The position numbers and the translations under genes are program-made. Source: Dysgonamonadaceae bacterium (GTDB lineage Bacteria; Bacteroidota; Bacteroidia; Bacteroidales; Azobacteroidaceae). Taken from it: a stretch of DNA of 64,000 nucleotides. Position 1 is the first letter of the stretch. Each line of letters starts with the position of its first letter. Shown in pieces: positions 48,309 to 56,586 of this stretch. The stretch spans positions 1-64,000 of the forward strand of contig JAIRVZ010000032.1 in the NCBI GenBank assembly GCA_031253625.1. Direction: 5' to 3'. Under the pieces are notes generated by a model. It was not told where the DNA came from, ran no database searches, and saw only the letters and a list, made by a program, of their open reading frames with translations.

Positions 48309-48340
48309 AGTGGCTGTTTGTCACAGATAGCCACTTTTTT
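48309..48340 (+). terminator. Intrinsic terminator after precursor 2
   Basis: AGTGGCTgtttgtcacagatAGCCACT followed by T-run. Confidence 0.85.
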
Positions 48341-48446
48341 GGTAATGCCCCCCGTTCACTTGAATATGTTGCTGCACCGTTAAGCGGCTTTTCCGAAAGC
48401 CGTTTGAGAAAGTAAGCGTTTGCAACGTCTCTATCAAATATTCGCT

Positions 48447-48713
48447 TTATGGAAATCTGTTATAAATATCTTTACGGTGTTCAAATGCGGAAAATATTAC
48501 TCTGTCATCTTCAATGAAGAGTCCAATTCGATAATCGCCCAATCTGATCCTGTAAGCCGAAGAGTGTCCTTTTAATTTTTTCAAATTAGGGATATCTCTA
48601 TCATCAGAGGCAGTCATAACCGCACGCACTACTTTGCGCAATCTCCCACGCAATACCTCATCGTGTAGATTGTCAAGTCGCTTGGAGAAATGTTTTGTAA
48701 AATCAACCTGCAT
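48447..48713 (-). CDS. RelE/ParE-family toxin
   Basis: LKKLKGHSSAYRIRLGDYRIGLFIEDDRVIFSAFEHRKDIYNRFP. Confidence 0.9.
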   Translation of the reverse strand: MQVDFTKHFSKRLDNLHDEVLRGRLRKVVRAVMTASDDRDIPNLKKLKGHSSAYRIRLGDYRIGLFIEDDRVIFSAFEHRKDIYNRFP

Positions 48714-48719
48714 AATTGT

Positions 48720-48926
48720 TTATAAACCAAGCTTTTCTAATGTCTGTGTTCTGTCGGCTAATCCTTCTTGGCGAGCATTGCGCATAATGTGAAGAAGTTT
48801 AAGGTCTTCAATTTCTTCGATTTCCCCCAAAGAAAGAGGAAGCACGTCAATGTTCATTTTTTCAGCCAATTTGCTAATTAGCCTAATGTCTGCGCCAGAA
48901 TTTCCTTTCAATACAATAGTAGTCAT
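48720..48926 (-). CDS. Antitoxin of the RelE/ParE-like pair
   Basis: 68-aa ORF directly upstream of toxin. Confidence 0.75.
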   Translation of the reverse strand: MTTIVLKGNSGADIRLISKLAEKMNIDVLPLSLGEIEEIEDLKLLHIMRNARQEGLADRTQTLEKLGL

Positions 48927-48952
48927 AATCTCTACATTTTAATTTACTAACG

Positions 48953-48960
48953 CAAAGGTA
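48953..48960 (-). promoter_or_regulatory. Bacteroidetes -7 element (TACCTTTG) of the TA operon
   Basis: CAAAGGTA on + strand. Confidence 0.5.
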
Positions 48961-49021
48961 AACAATTTCGCCCATTTTTCACTAACTAACTATCGTTTAA
49001 AGTTAATTTCATATCTCATAT

Positions 49022-49147
49022 CCCCAAAAGTTCATTAACCTGTTCGATTGTCATCCTTTTCCCTTTTCCTTCTTTGATGCTTATATTTAATAATAATCAA
49101 TTTTTCTTTCTACTATTACAAATTTATCTAAGCCGATTTGATTCCCC
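49022..49147 (-). pseudogene. Fused 3'-end fragments of two genes also present at 50275-50335 and 52246-52310
   Basis: 49022-49082 matches 50275-50335; 49086-49147 matches the 3' end of the 52249 gene (DKFVIVERKIDYY*). Confidence 0.75.
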
Positions 49148-49183
49148 CATTGCACCGAAGTTTATGATTGATAAATGAGAGTT

Positions 49184-49983
49184 CACCTATAAAAGTTGTG
49201 GAGTTGAAAAAATCCGGAACGGATTAAATCTTGGTAGCCCGATGTGAAACGTCGGGAAACGAAACAAACAAGCCACATCCAAGTGGCGAAGCCCCGAAAT
49301 AAATTTTTCTAAAACTGAGATTCTAAAAAAAATAATGTATTTTTGCGCTAAAGTATTAACCAATAAACATTTTTTTTATGGCTGGAACCTATTCCCAAAT
49401 GCACATACAATTAGTATTTGCTGTAAAAAATCATCAATCCTCCTTTATTAGGAAAGAACATAAGGATGAAATTGAAAAATATATTGCAGGCATTATTGCA
49501 AACAATAACTGCAAATTATTAGTAATATATTGCAATCCTGATCATGTCCATATTCTAATTGGCTCACGCCCCAGTGTATTATTGTCAGAATTAGTCCGGA
49601 AAATTAAATCTTCATCATCCAAATTTATTCACGAGAAATTTGATCAAAACAAGCATTTTGCATGGCAAGAAGGATATGGAGTGTTTACCTATAGTCGGTC
49701 ACAAGTGGATTTGGTGATAAACTACATATTAAATCAAAAAGAACATCACCACAGGAAAACATTTCGTGAAGAATATATCGATATGTTGAAAAAATCACGA
49801 ATAGATTTTGATAAAAAATATTTGTTTGATTGACATAACATAAATATTTGGCTAATGCCGAACGTTATTTCGGGGCTTCGCCACTTGGATGTGGCTTGTT
49901 TGTTTCGTTTCCCGACGTTTCACATCGGGCTACCAAGATTTAATCCGTTCCGGATTTTTTCAACTCCACAACTTTTGCAGGTG
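49184..49983 (+). mobile_element. IS200/RAYT-like element bounded by ~119-bp inverted repeats
   Basis: Arms 49184-49302 and 49865-49983 match except 2 positions (112 bp identical) around the TnpA-like gene. Confidence 0.85.
49378..49833 (+). CDS. IS200/IS605-family TnpA / REP-associated tyrosine transposase
   Basis: YSQMHIQLVFAVKNHQSSF, YCNPDHVHILIGSRPS (HUH), QEGYGVFTYSRSQVDLVINYILNQKEHH. Confidence 0.92.
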   Translation: MAGTYSQMHIQLVFAVKNHQSSFIRKEHKDEIEKYIAGIIANNNCKLLVIYCNPDHVHILIGSRPSVLLSELVRKIKSSSSKFIHEKFDQNKHFAWQEGYGVFTYSRSQVDLVINYILNQKEHHHRKTFREEYIDMLKKSRIDFDKKYLFD

Positions 49984-50042
49984 AGCCTAAATGAGCAAAA
50001 ATGAATCTTTAACTTAAGCAACGTTTTCAAACCATGGTCGTT

Positions 50043-50135
50043 AGGTTAAGCGCGTAAATAGCTCTGAAAGAGCGGCATCAATAGCGATGGGCGTTGCCCT
50101 ACGCTATTGATATACAAGGCTTTTAGCCTTAACCT
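50043..50135. repeat. REP-like multi-hairpin element adjacent to the transposase
   Basis: Outer AGGTTAAG/CTTAACCT; inner GCTCTgaaAGAGC, ATCAATAGCG-atGGGCgttGCCCta-CGCTATTGAT, GGCTtttAGCC. Confidence 0.8.
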
Positions 50136-50272
50136 GACTGCAATAGTTTCCGAACGTCGTTTGATAAGTTCATTGTTTTTAATGACATGATAAAAATGTC
50201 AATGATTAAAAGGAATTTGAAATATGAATTGCTTTATAATGCAATTGCCCTTCCGGGAGAAAGCGATGGCGT

Positions 50273-50380
50273 TACCCCAAAAGTTCATTAACCTGTTCGA
50301 TTGTCATTCTTTTCCCTTTTCCTTCTTTGATGCTTTGCAAACCTCTTTCAAGTTTTGTAAAATATTCTTCTTTGCTCATT
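50273..50380 (-). pseudogene. Short antitoxin-like ORF/remnant (MSKEEYFTKLERGLQSIKEGKGKRMTIEQVNELLG)
   Basis: 35-aa ORF resembling the C-terminus of small antitoxins; no adjacent toxin. Confidence 0.5.
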
Positions 50381-50410
50381 AAGGTGTCATCTTTGGTTAT
50401 AGGAACGATT

Positions 50411-51220
50411 TTATAACATTTTCCTATCCTTTACCTCTCTTAAAATCCTCATCTGCTGGATCGCAATCTGATTTAACTTTATCAATCGTTCTTGTTGCGG
50501 AAGTCCTTCGTTGACAAAAACTGCATTCAAGTTTTCCATATTCGATAGGCAAATTAATTCATTAATGGTAGCATAATCTCGAATATTACCTTTTAGGTTA
50601 GGATTGGTTTTTCTCCATTCTTTGGCAGTTATGCCAAATAGAGCAACATTCAATACGTCGGCTTCGTTGGCATAAATAATGGAAGTTTGCTGCGGTGTAA
50701 GTTCTGCAGGGATAAGATTATACTTAATGGCATCGGTGTGAATGTGGTAATTAATTTTTGCCAATTCTCGCTTGGCACTCCAAGCAATTGCCTTTTGTTC
50801 TTCAATTTTGAGCCGCTTAAATTCGGTTACAAGGTAAAGTTCAAATTCTGCCGAAATCCACGCTGCAAACTTGAAAGCAATATCCGAGTGAGCATACGTT
50901 CCTCCTCCATAACGACCTGATTTTGAAACTATTCCAATAGCATTTGTTTCAAAAATCCATTTTTGGGGAGACATCCAAAAGTGCGGTTTTGCCGACTCAT
51001 TTTTAAACCCCTCATAAATGTGGGGGTTGAAATTCGGATTGTTCAGCATTTCCCACAAACCAAGATATTCAATAGTATTGTAAGTTCTTAGCCATAAGCT
51101 GATTATCTGCGAAGGATTCCCTTTGTCTCGAGTCTTGGCAATGTCGGTCAGCGAAATATAATCTTCTTGTTCTTTTTTGTAAAATACTATTTCGGTATTT
51201 TTTACTGTTATTTTTTCCAT
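50411..51220 (-). CDS. KilA-N domain-containing protein
   Basis: DYISLTDIAKTRDKGNPSQIISLWLRTYNTIEYLGLWE...WISAEFELYLVTEFKRLK. Confidence 0.9.
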   Translation of the reverse strand: MEKITVKNTEIVFYKKEQEDYISLTDIAKTRDKGNPSQIISLWLRTYNTIEYLGLWEMLNNPNFNPHIYEGFKNESAKPHFWMSPQKWIFETNAIGIVSKSGRYGGGTYAHSDIAFKFAAWISAEFELYLVTEFKRLKIEEQKAIAWSAKRELAKINYHIHTDAIKYNLIPAELTPQQTSIIYANEADVLNVALFGITAKEWRKTNPNLKGNIRDYATINELICLSNMENLNAVFVNEGLPQQERLIKLNQIAIQQMRILREVKDRKML

Positions 51221-51325
51221 ACTGTTACGTTTTAGAATTTGCTTGGTTAGTTTTCGCAGAATTACACTTTTTTGTTAATTCTCACGCATGAATTTAGATT
51301 TTCATTGTATGATTCTCCCTGTTGC

Positions 51326-52246
51326 TTATTTATTACTTATTAAAAAGTAAATTAATATTGGGACAGTGATACCTGCCAATAAAGTACTAAGTGTAACTAT
51401 TTCACCAGCTTCACTCTCAGTGTTTTTATATTTTTTATTAAATAATCCAAGAGTAGCAGCAGTTGGTAGTGCTTGCATTAAAACAAGTACACTAATTACA
51501 ACAGAGGGAGCTCCAAGCATTCTAAGAAGTGCCCATGTAAATATTGGTGGAATAGTTAACTGTGTTAAACAAACAAAAACTACTTGCCAACGTTTAAAGA
51601 GAACTTTTAGTTTTGCTTCACTCAACATAAACCCTATACATAGTAATGCTAGTGGAGTAGTTAATCCGGCAATCATACCAACTGTTTGATTTATTATTGA
51701 TGGCAACCGAATTCCAAATATAAAGAAAACAGCACCCAAAATAATTCCAACAACATTTGGATTTATAAATCCTTTTAAAGTATCTTTCCAAGTATAATTA
51801 TCATTAAAAAGCCATATACCATAAGTAAATAAAGCAATTACCCATGGTAACATAAATCCTGCATACGCTATTAGTCCATCTTGACCAAAAGCCATAGAAA
51901 CTAAGGGATATCCAATAAACGAAGTATTATTGAAAGCAAATGCAAATTTATACTCATAATTATTGTTTTTAACTATTTTCTTAGAAAAAAGTACTTGTGA
52001 AAGCAATATTAGTAAGGATAAGATAATTATACAACTTATTAATCCCCAAAGAAATAATCTGAGATCAGCAAAATTAAATTCATCCGGAAATGAATTAAAG
52101 AATGCAATAGGCAATGTAACAGTTAAAATTAAATTGCTTAAAAATTTAACACTCTCATCGCGAATAATTTTAATCTTACTAAGAAAAAAACCTATAAAAA
52201 TTAATATAATTACAATAGCCAATCCGGCATAAAAATCAGTTAACAT
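51326..52246 (-). CDS. AEC (auxin efflux carrier) family transporter
   Basis: 10 TM-like; FAFNNTSFIGYPLVSMAFG. Confidence 0.88.
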   Translation of the reverse strand: MLTDFYAGLAIVIILIFIGFFLSKIKIIRDESVKFLSNLILTVTLPIAFFNSFPDEFNFADLRLFLWGLISCIIILSLLILLSQVLFSKKIVKNNNYEYKFAFAFNNTSFIGYPLVSMAFGQDGLIAYAGFMLPWVIALFTYGIWLFNDNYTWKDTLKGFINPNVVGIILGAVFFIFGIRLPSIINQTVGMIAGLTTPLALLCIGFMLSEAKLKVLFKRWQVVFVCLTQLTIPPIFTWALLRMLGAPSVVISVLVLMQALPTAATLGLFNKKYKNTESEAGEIVTLSTLLAGITVPILIYFLISNK

Positions 52247-52248
52247 AT

Positions 52249-53346
52249 TTAATAATAATCAATTTTTCTTTCTACTATCACAAATTTATCTAAATCGATT
52301 TGATTCTCTACCGTTGCTTTTCGAGTCCAGTTTCCGTATTTATCATAAGTACACTCGATAAAATACTTGTCGAGTAAAGCGCCTCGTCCATCATAAAACG
52401 ACCATCCGATGCGATTGCCTGCCATATCGTATTGATAGGTTTCTCTTTCACAGAAAGAAGGACTTTCTATTCCTGTAAAAATCTTCTTAGGATTACCCAA
52501 AGCATCGTGACTGGTCCATTCGATTAATTTTCCTTCGCTGTCATATTTGAACCTGATTACATTGATTACATCGTTGGCGCCCAAACCGATTTCTTCTTCC
52601 GGCCGTTCTTTGCTATCGTATACAATCCGGCGGTTTATGATTCCTTTGTTGATGTAATCTGTTTTTGTACGCTTACCGTAAGTATAACTTTCTCTCATGG
52701 AAATATCTCCGTCTCTGTCTGTTCCGATTTTTTCAGACAAGAGCCCTAACTTATCGTAATGATACGTTTCCCGGTAAACTTCATACAATTGGCCGTGTCT
52801 TTCATAGACAATAAGTTCAGATAATTTCCCTGCCTCATTATACCGATATTCTGTTTTCGTTCTTAAATCAGGGTTGTTAAAGTCATAAATAGCTTTATCT
52901 CCCGACAGACGGTAAGGTATGGTAGATTCCACTTTTTCCAATAAACGTCCGAAGGAATCGTAAACATAATTTGTGATTCTCCGGTAGTACTTTTGGTCGT
53001 ATTCTCCTATTTGATCAACAACAAGCAGGTCTCTGTTTTCATTGTATTTATGTGTCGTTACTTGGTACCCGGGACCTTCGACACGTTCCACATCGCCCGA
53101 CTTTGTATAAAAGGTGTTGATTTGATAAATAGGCGATTTTCCGTCTTTTTTCATCTCACTACCGGATTTTCGGGGTGCAATATTATAAAACTGTTGTTTG
53201 ACAGATCTCACCCAGCCACGATAGTTGTTGTTATATTTCCCGAAATTGGCCTCATTTTGGTCGATAGAAAGGACATTCTGTCCATTGATTGTTCCGGGAA
53301 CAATTAAGAACATCAGAAAAACAAAAACTTGACATAAATTTTTCAT
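52249..53346 (-). CDS. YD-repeat/RHS-like secreted protein
   Basis: Signal peptide; repeats YDSFGRLLEKVES, YNEAGKLSELIVY, YDKLGLLSEKI, YDKYGNWTRK. Confidence 0.78.
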   Translation of the reverse strand: MKNLCQVFVFLMFLIVPGTINGQNVLSIDQNEANFGKYNNNYRGWVRSVKQQFYNIAPRKSGSEMKKDGKSPIYQINTFYTKSGDVERVEGPGYQVTTHKYNENRDLLVVDQIGEYDQKYYRRITNYVYDSFGRLLEKVESTIPYRLSGDKAIYDFNNPDLRTKTEYRYNEAGKLSELIVYERHGQLYEVYRETYHYDKLGLLSEKIGTDRDGDISMRESYTYGKRTKTDYINKGIINRRIVYDSKERPEEEIGLGANDVINVIRFKYDSEGKLIEWTSHDALGNPKKIFTGIESPSFCERETYQYDMAGNRIGWSFYDGRGALLDKYFIECTYDKYGNWTRKATVENQIDLDKFVIVERKIDYY

Positions 53347-53365
53347 TATTGTATAAATTTTGATT

Positions 53366-54502
53366 TTATTCACCTCTGCGTATTCTTATTTGGATAGCGT
53401 TTTCAATCGGAGTTTCGCTGGCAAAGATGAGGTAACCGCCTCCGCCTGCTCCGCTCAGTTTCCATCCCAAAGCATATTTTTTATATTTATCTAACACTTC
53501 GAAAATATCTTCCGACATCATATTCGGATACATTGCTATCTGAGCCTCGAAACTATTCCGCACAGCCTCTCCGAATTGGTGTACATCTTTTTTCATGATG
53601 GCATTCCAACATGAAATGGCAGCATCGGAAAGTTTTTTCGCATACTCAGTTGTTATATTGGTATTGGCAAGCACATCGTAGCCGCTGTGTCGTGGATATA
53701 ACGGCACTAACCACAATCGTTGCTCAATCCAACTCAAAATATCATTATCTTGAATGCTCTCAATTTCGGAAGGCCAAAACTCTCCTGAATAATACAATCT
53801 GTTCAATCCGGGCATCACGATTCCCAATGAATCTTGCGAACCGCTGACGTATTTGGTTCCCGGAGGATTTTCAAAACAGAAAAGTGTCTTAGCCAATTTT
53901 TTCTTATCCCCTGCAGGAATATCTACTTGCCATAATTCAATTGCTTTTTTCCGCGAACTGGTCGACATTCCGCTTCTGTCGTTGAACTCATAATCCGGTT
54001 CGATGGAGATGGTCAACACCGGCCCCGGATACAATTTGCTAACATTGGGCTGGTCGAGCCATCCTCCGGCTAAGTCGATGCGATAGGGTATGCGACATTC
54101 TTCACGCAATGTAGTTGTAGAGCGAGCCGGCAAGTTTCCGTGCGGAATTCTCTTGCTTACAACATATTCAATCCCCATTTCTTTGCACAATTCTTCTTTC
54201 AGATTGCTGTGTCCGTCACTGTTTACGAAAAAAATATCGGGTTTTAATTGTTCTATTTCTTTCAGGAAATCAATCAATCCGCTGCCTTTGTTTACCCAAG
54301 CGTCTTTTACCGATTTGAGCGATTTTACCATATACAGCCGTTCCTGTTCATTGTTGACAGGCCGGCGGGCTTTTAATTCATGAATGGTTTTATCCGAACC
54401 GATACCTACATACAAATCACCGTGTGTAGCTGCCTCCTCAAAAAAAGCAACATGACCGCTATGGAGCATATCGTAACAACCACTGACAAAGACCTTTTTC
54501 AT
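53366..54502 (-). CDS. Fusion: nucleotidylyltransferase domain + GHMP kinase
   Basis: MKKVFVSGCYDMLHSGHVAFFEEAA; RIDLAGGWLDQP; KLSGAGGGGYLIF. Confidence 0.88.
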   Translation of the reverse strand: MKKVFVSGCYDMLHSGHVAFFEEAATHGDLYVGIGSDKTIHELKARRPVNNEQERLYMVKSLKSVKDAWVNKGSGLIDFLKEIEQLKPDIFFVNSDGHSNLKEELCKEMGIEYVVSKRIPHGNLPARSTTTLREECRIPYRIDLAGGWLDQPNVSKLYPGPVLTISIEPDYEFNDRSGMSTSSRKKAIELWQVDIPAGDKKKLAKTLFCFENPPGTKYVSGSQDSLGIVMPGLNRLYYSGEFWPSEIESIQDNDILSWIEQRLWLVPLYPRHSGYDVLANTNITTEYAKKLSDAAISCWNAIMKKDVHQFGEAVRNSFEAQIAMYPNMMSEDIFEVLDKYKKYALGWKLSGAGGGGYLIFASETPIENAIQIRIRRGE

Positions 54503-54521
54503 TCTGTTATTATATTTGGTT

Positions 54522-55442
54522 TTATTCGATGTATGAAACAAATGCAAACTGTTTGCTGTTGGGTGACCACGAATTGACATTGATTGTTCCTTGTCCGCCA
54601 AATAAATTGACCAAGGTTTTAACCTCGCCACCTTCTGCCGGCATCAATCGCAATTCGACATGTTTGCGAGGCGGATGATCACCGGGAGCAACATCCCCTG
54701 CTCTATAAACGATAAAAACTACTTTTTTATTGTCCGGAGAAATATGAGGAAACCATCCGTTACGGTCGGAGTCGAAAGTCATTTGCGTTTGTTCCGTGCC
54801 GTCGACATTCATTCGCCACACTTGCATCAGTCCTGAGCGAACCGAGTTAAACCAAATATATTTTCCGCAGGGAGAATATTCGGGGCCGTCGTCTAATCCT
54901 TCGGCAGTTGTCAGGCGAGTTTCTACTCCTCCATCCGCAGGAATGGTATAAACATCATAATTTCCGTTGCGGTCGGCACAATAAGCCAATGTTTTTCCGT
55001 CGGGCGACCAACCGTGTAAGTAACTGGGAGCTATTGGAGTAATCAAAACGGGTTGTCCGCCTGTCAAAGGCAAAGTGTAAATACGCGACTGACCGTCTTC
55101 CGCGGTATGATGGCTGATTGCAATCCGGTTGCCGCAAGGCGACAAAACATGATCGTTGTTGTTGCGTGTGGCAAATCCGGTCGGGATTTCAACATCCGAA
55201 TCAGGATTTTGAATATCTATCCGGTAGATTTTTCCACCACTGTTATATATTAAATATTTTCCGTCGACTGTCCAGTTTGGAGCTTCGATAAGGTGAGGGT
55301 ATTCTTTTAAAACCTTGCGTTGACCGGTTTCAAGGTCGTAAATTTCTAATTTACTAACTGTATTGTTTTGTGCCGATAATCCTGCCATCATACAAAAAAA
55401 GATAAGTATTAAGTTGACTTTCAATAATCTAAAGTTTTTCAT
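54522..55442 (-). CDS. TolB-like WD40/PD40 beta-propeller secreted protein
   Basis: PNWTVDGKYLIYNSGGKIYRID, HGWSPDGKTLAYCADRNGNYDVYTIPADGG. Confidence 0.85.
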   Translation of the reverse strand: MKNFRLLKVNLILIFFCMMAGLSAQNNTVSKLEIYDLETGQRKVLKEYPHLIEAPNWTVDGKYLIYNSGGKIYRIDIQNPDSDVEIPTGFATRNNNDHVLSPCGNRIAISHHTAEDGQSRIYTLPLTGGQPVLITPIAPSYLHGWSPDGKTLAYCADRNGNYDVYTIPADGGVETRLTTAEGLDDGPEYSPCGKYIWFNSVRSGLMQVWRMNVDGTEQTQMTFDSDRNGWFPHISPDNKKVVFIVYRAGDVAPGDHPPRKHVELRLMPAEGGEVKTLVNLFGGQGTINVNSWSPNSKQFAFVSYIE

Positions 55443-55758
55443 ATTTTTATATTATTGTTTTTTTTCATACAAAAATACAGAAATCTTTTTATCAGGCAAA
55501 ATGTGCATGGTTAATAAAGATTTGGAACAGCTCTATACAGAATGCGATTGTTACGATTTAAGAGTATTTTATTAATTGATATGTCAAATATCATGTATTG
55601 TCAGAACAAATTAATTTTATATTGTAATATTTGAGGACTATCATAATTCCTTTGGGCTTAAAACACCTTTAAAAGTATTAGTCATGTCCATAACTTTGTT
55701 GAAAATTTTACATCCATATACTCCAAATAAGAGTTAAACTATTAATAAATTAAAATTT

Positions 55759-55932
55759 ATGGAAACAAATAAAGTATTAAATCAGGTAAGTCTTTTAGAT
55801 ACAAAAAAAGAAGTTTATGAAGCTCCTGTTATAGAAGCAGTAGTAGTAGAAGTTGAACGAGGGTTTCAAATGTCAGTGGCACGATCCTACGATCCTCTTG
55901 TTTGGCTATTGAGAACATCAGATATGAGATAA
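55759..55932 (+). CDS. Small (57 aa) Bacteroidetes-type peptide, not in ORF track
   Basis: METNKVLNQVSLLDTKKEVYEAPVIEAVVVEVERGFQMSVARSYDPLVWLLRTSDMR*; YEAPxxExVxVEVERGF motif. Confidence 0.6.
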   Translation: METNKVLNQVSLLDTKKEVYEAPVIEAVVVEVERGFQMSVARSYDPLVWLLRTSDMR

Positions 55933-56508
55933 ATTATCTTCGGTTGTGTTGTTCTTATCCGGTTCTTTGTTTTCTTGCAGGTTTTCTTTTAGAGGTTCCG
56001 GTAAATATTCATTGAGTTTTTGAGCCTCTTTGATAAAAGGGGAAATTAATGGAACCATTAATTCTACTTTGTAAAACAAAACGGATTCATTTTTAACTTG
56101 CTCCTTTAAGACTCTCGAATCCGAATCAAAAACAGTTAACAAATTAAATAATAAACTTAAAAACAGCAAAGTGAAAATACATCCCACTACGCCTCCTAAA
56201 ACATGATTAATGAAGGATATAGGACCTAACATCGCTTTGTTTAACAGTTTACCTAACCAACTGAAAAGAACAATGATGAGGATAAATGCCAAAATATAAC
56301 AAACGGCAGTTATGATGTGTGGAGATATAATATTGGTAACTGAATCGTGTGATAGGAAATCACGCATGGGCCGGGCAATCTTACCTGCAAAAAAAATAGC
56401 GAACACAAATGATACCAATGAAATAACCTGTTTGACGAATCCGTCAAACAGGCCTTTTATCAGTCCAATGGCAACGAATATTATTATTGCTAAATCCAGC
56501 CAATTCAT
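55918..56508 (-). CDS. CvpA family protein
   Basis: MNWLDLAIIIFVAIGLIKGLFDGFVKQVISLVSFVFAIFFA. Confidence 0.88.
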   Translation of the reverse strand: MNWLDLAIIIFVAIGLIKGLFDGFVKQVISLVSFVFAIFFAGKIARPMRDFLSHDSVTNIISPHIITAVCYILAFILIIVLFSWLGKLLNKAMLGPISFINHVLGGVVGCIFTLLFLSLLFNLLTVFDSDSRVLKEQVKNESVLFYKVELMVPLISPFIKEAQKLNEYLPEPLKENLQENKEPDKNNTTEDNLSHI

Positions 56509-56512
56509 ATTA

Positions 56513-56586
56513 AGTGGAAAACGAAAAATGAAAAACGAAAAATGATTGTTTTTATTTTTCACTTTTCGTTTTTCACTTTTCACTTT
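56513..56586. repeat. Imperfect inverted repeat of GAAAAACGAAAAATG units between infB and cvpA
   Basis: GTGGAAAACGAAAAATGAAAAACGAAAAATG vs CACTTTTCGTTTTTCACTTTTCAC. Confidence 0.7.

Noticed and set aside
49184-49983. CRISPR-like interpretation of the repeated hairpins
   Set aside because: Only two inverted arms around a transposase; no regularly spaced direct repeats or spacers.
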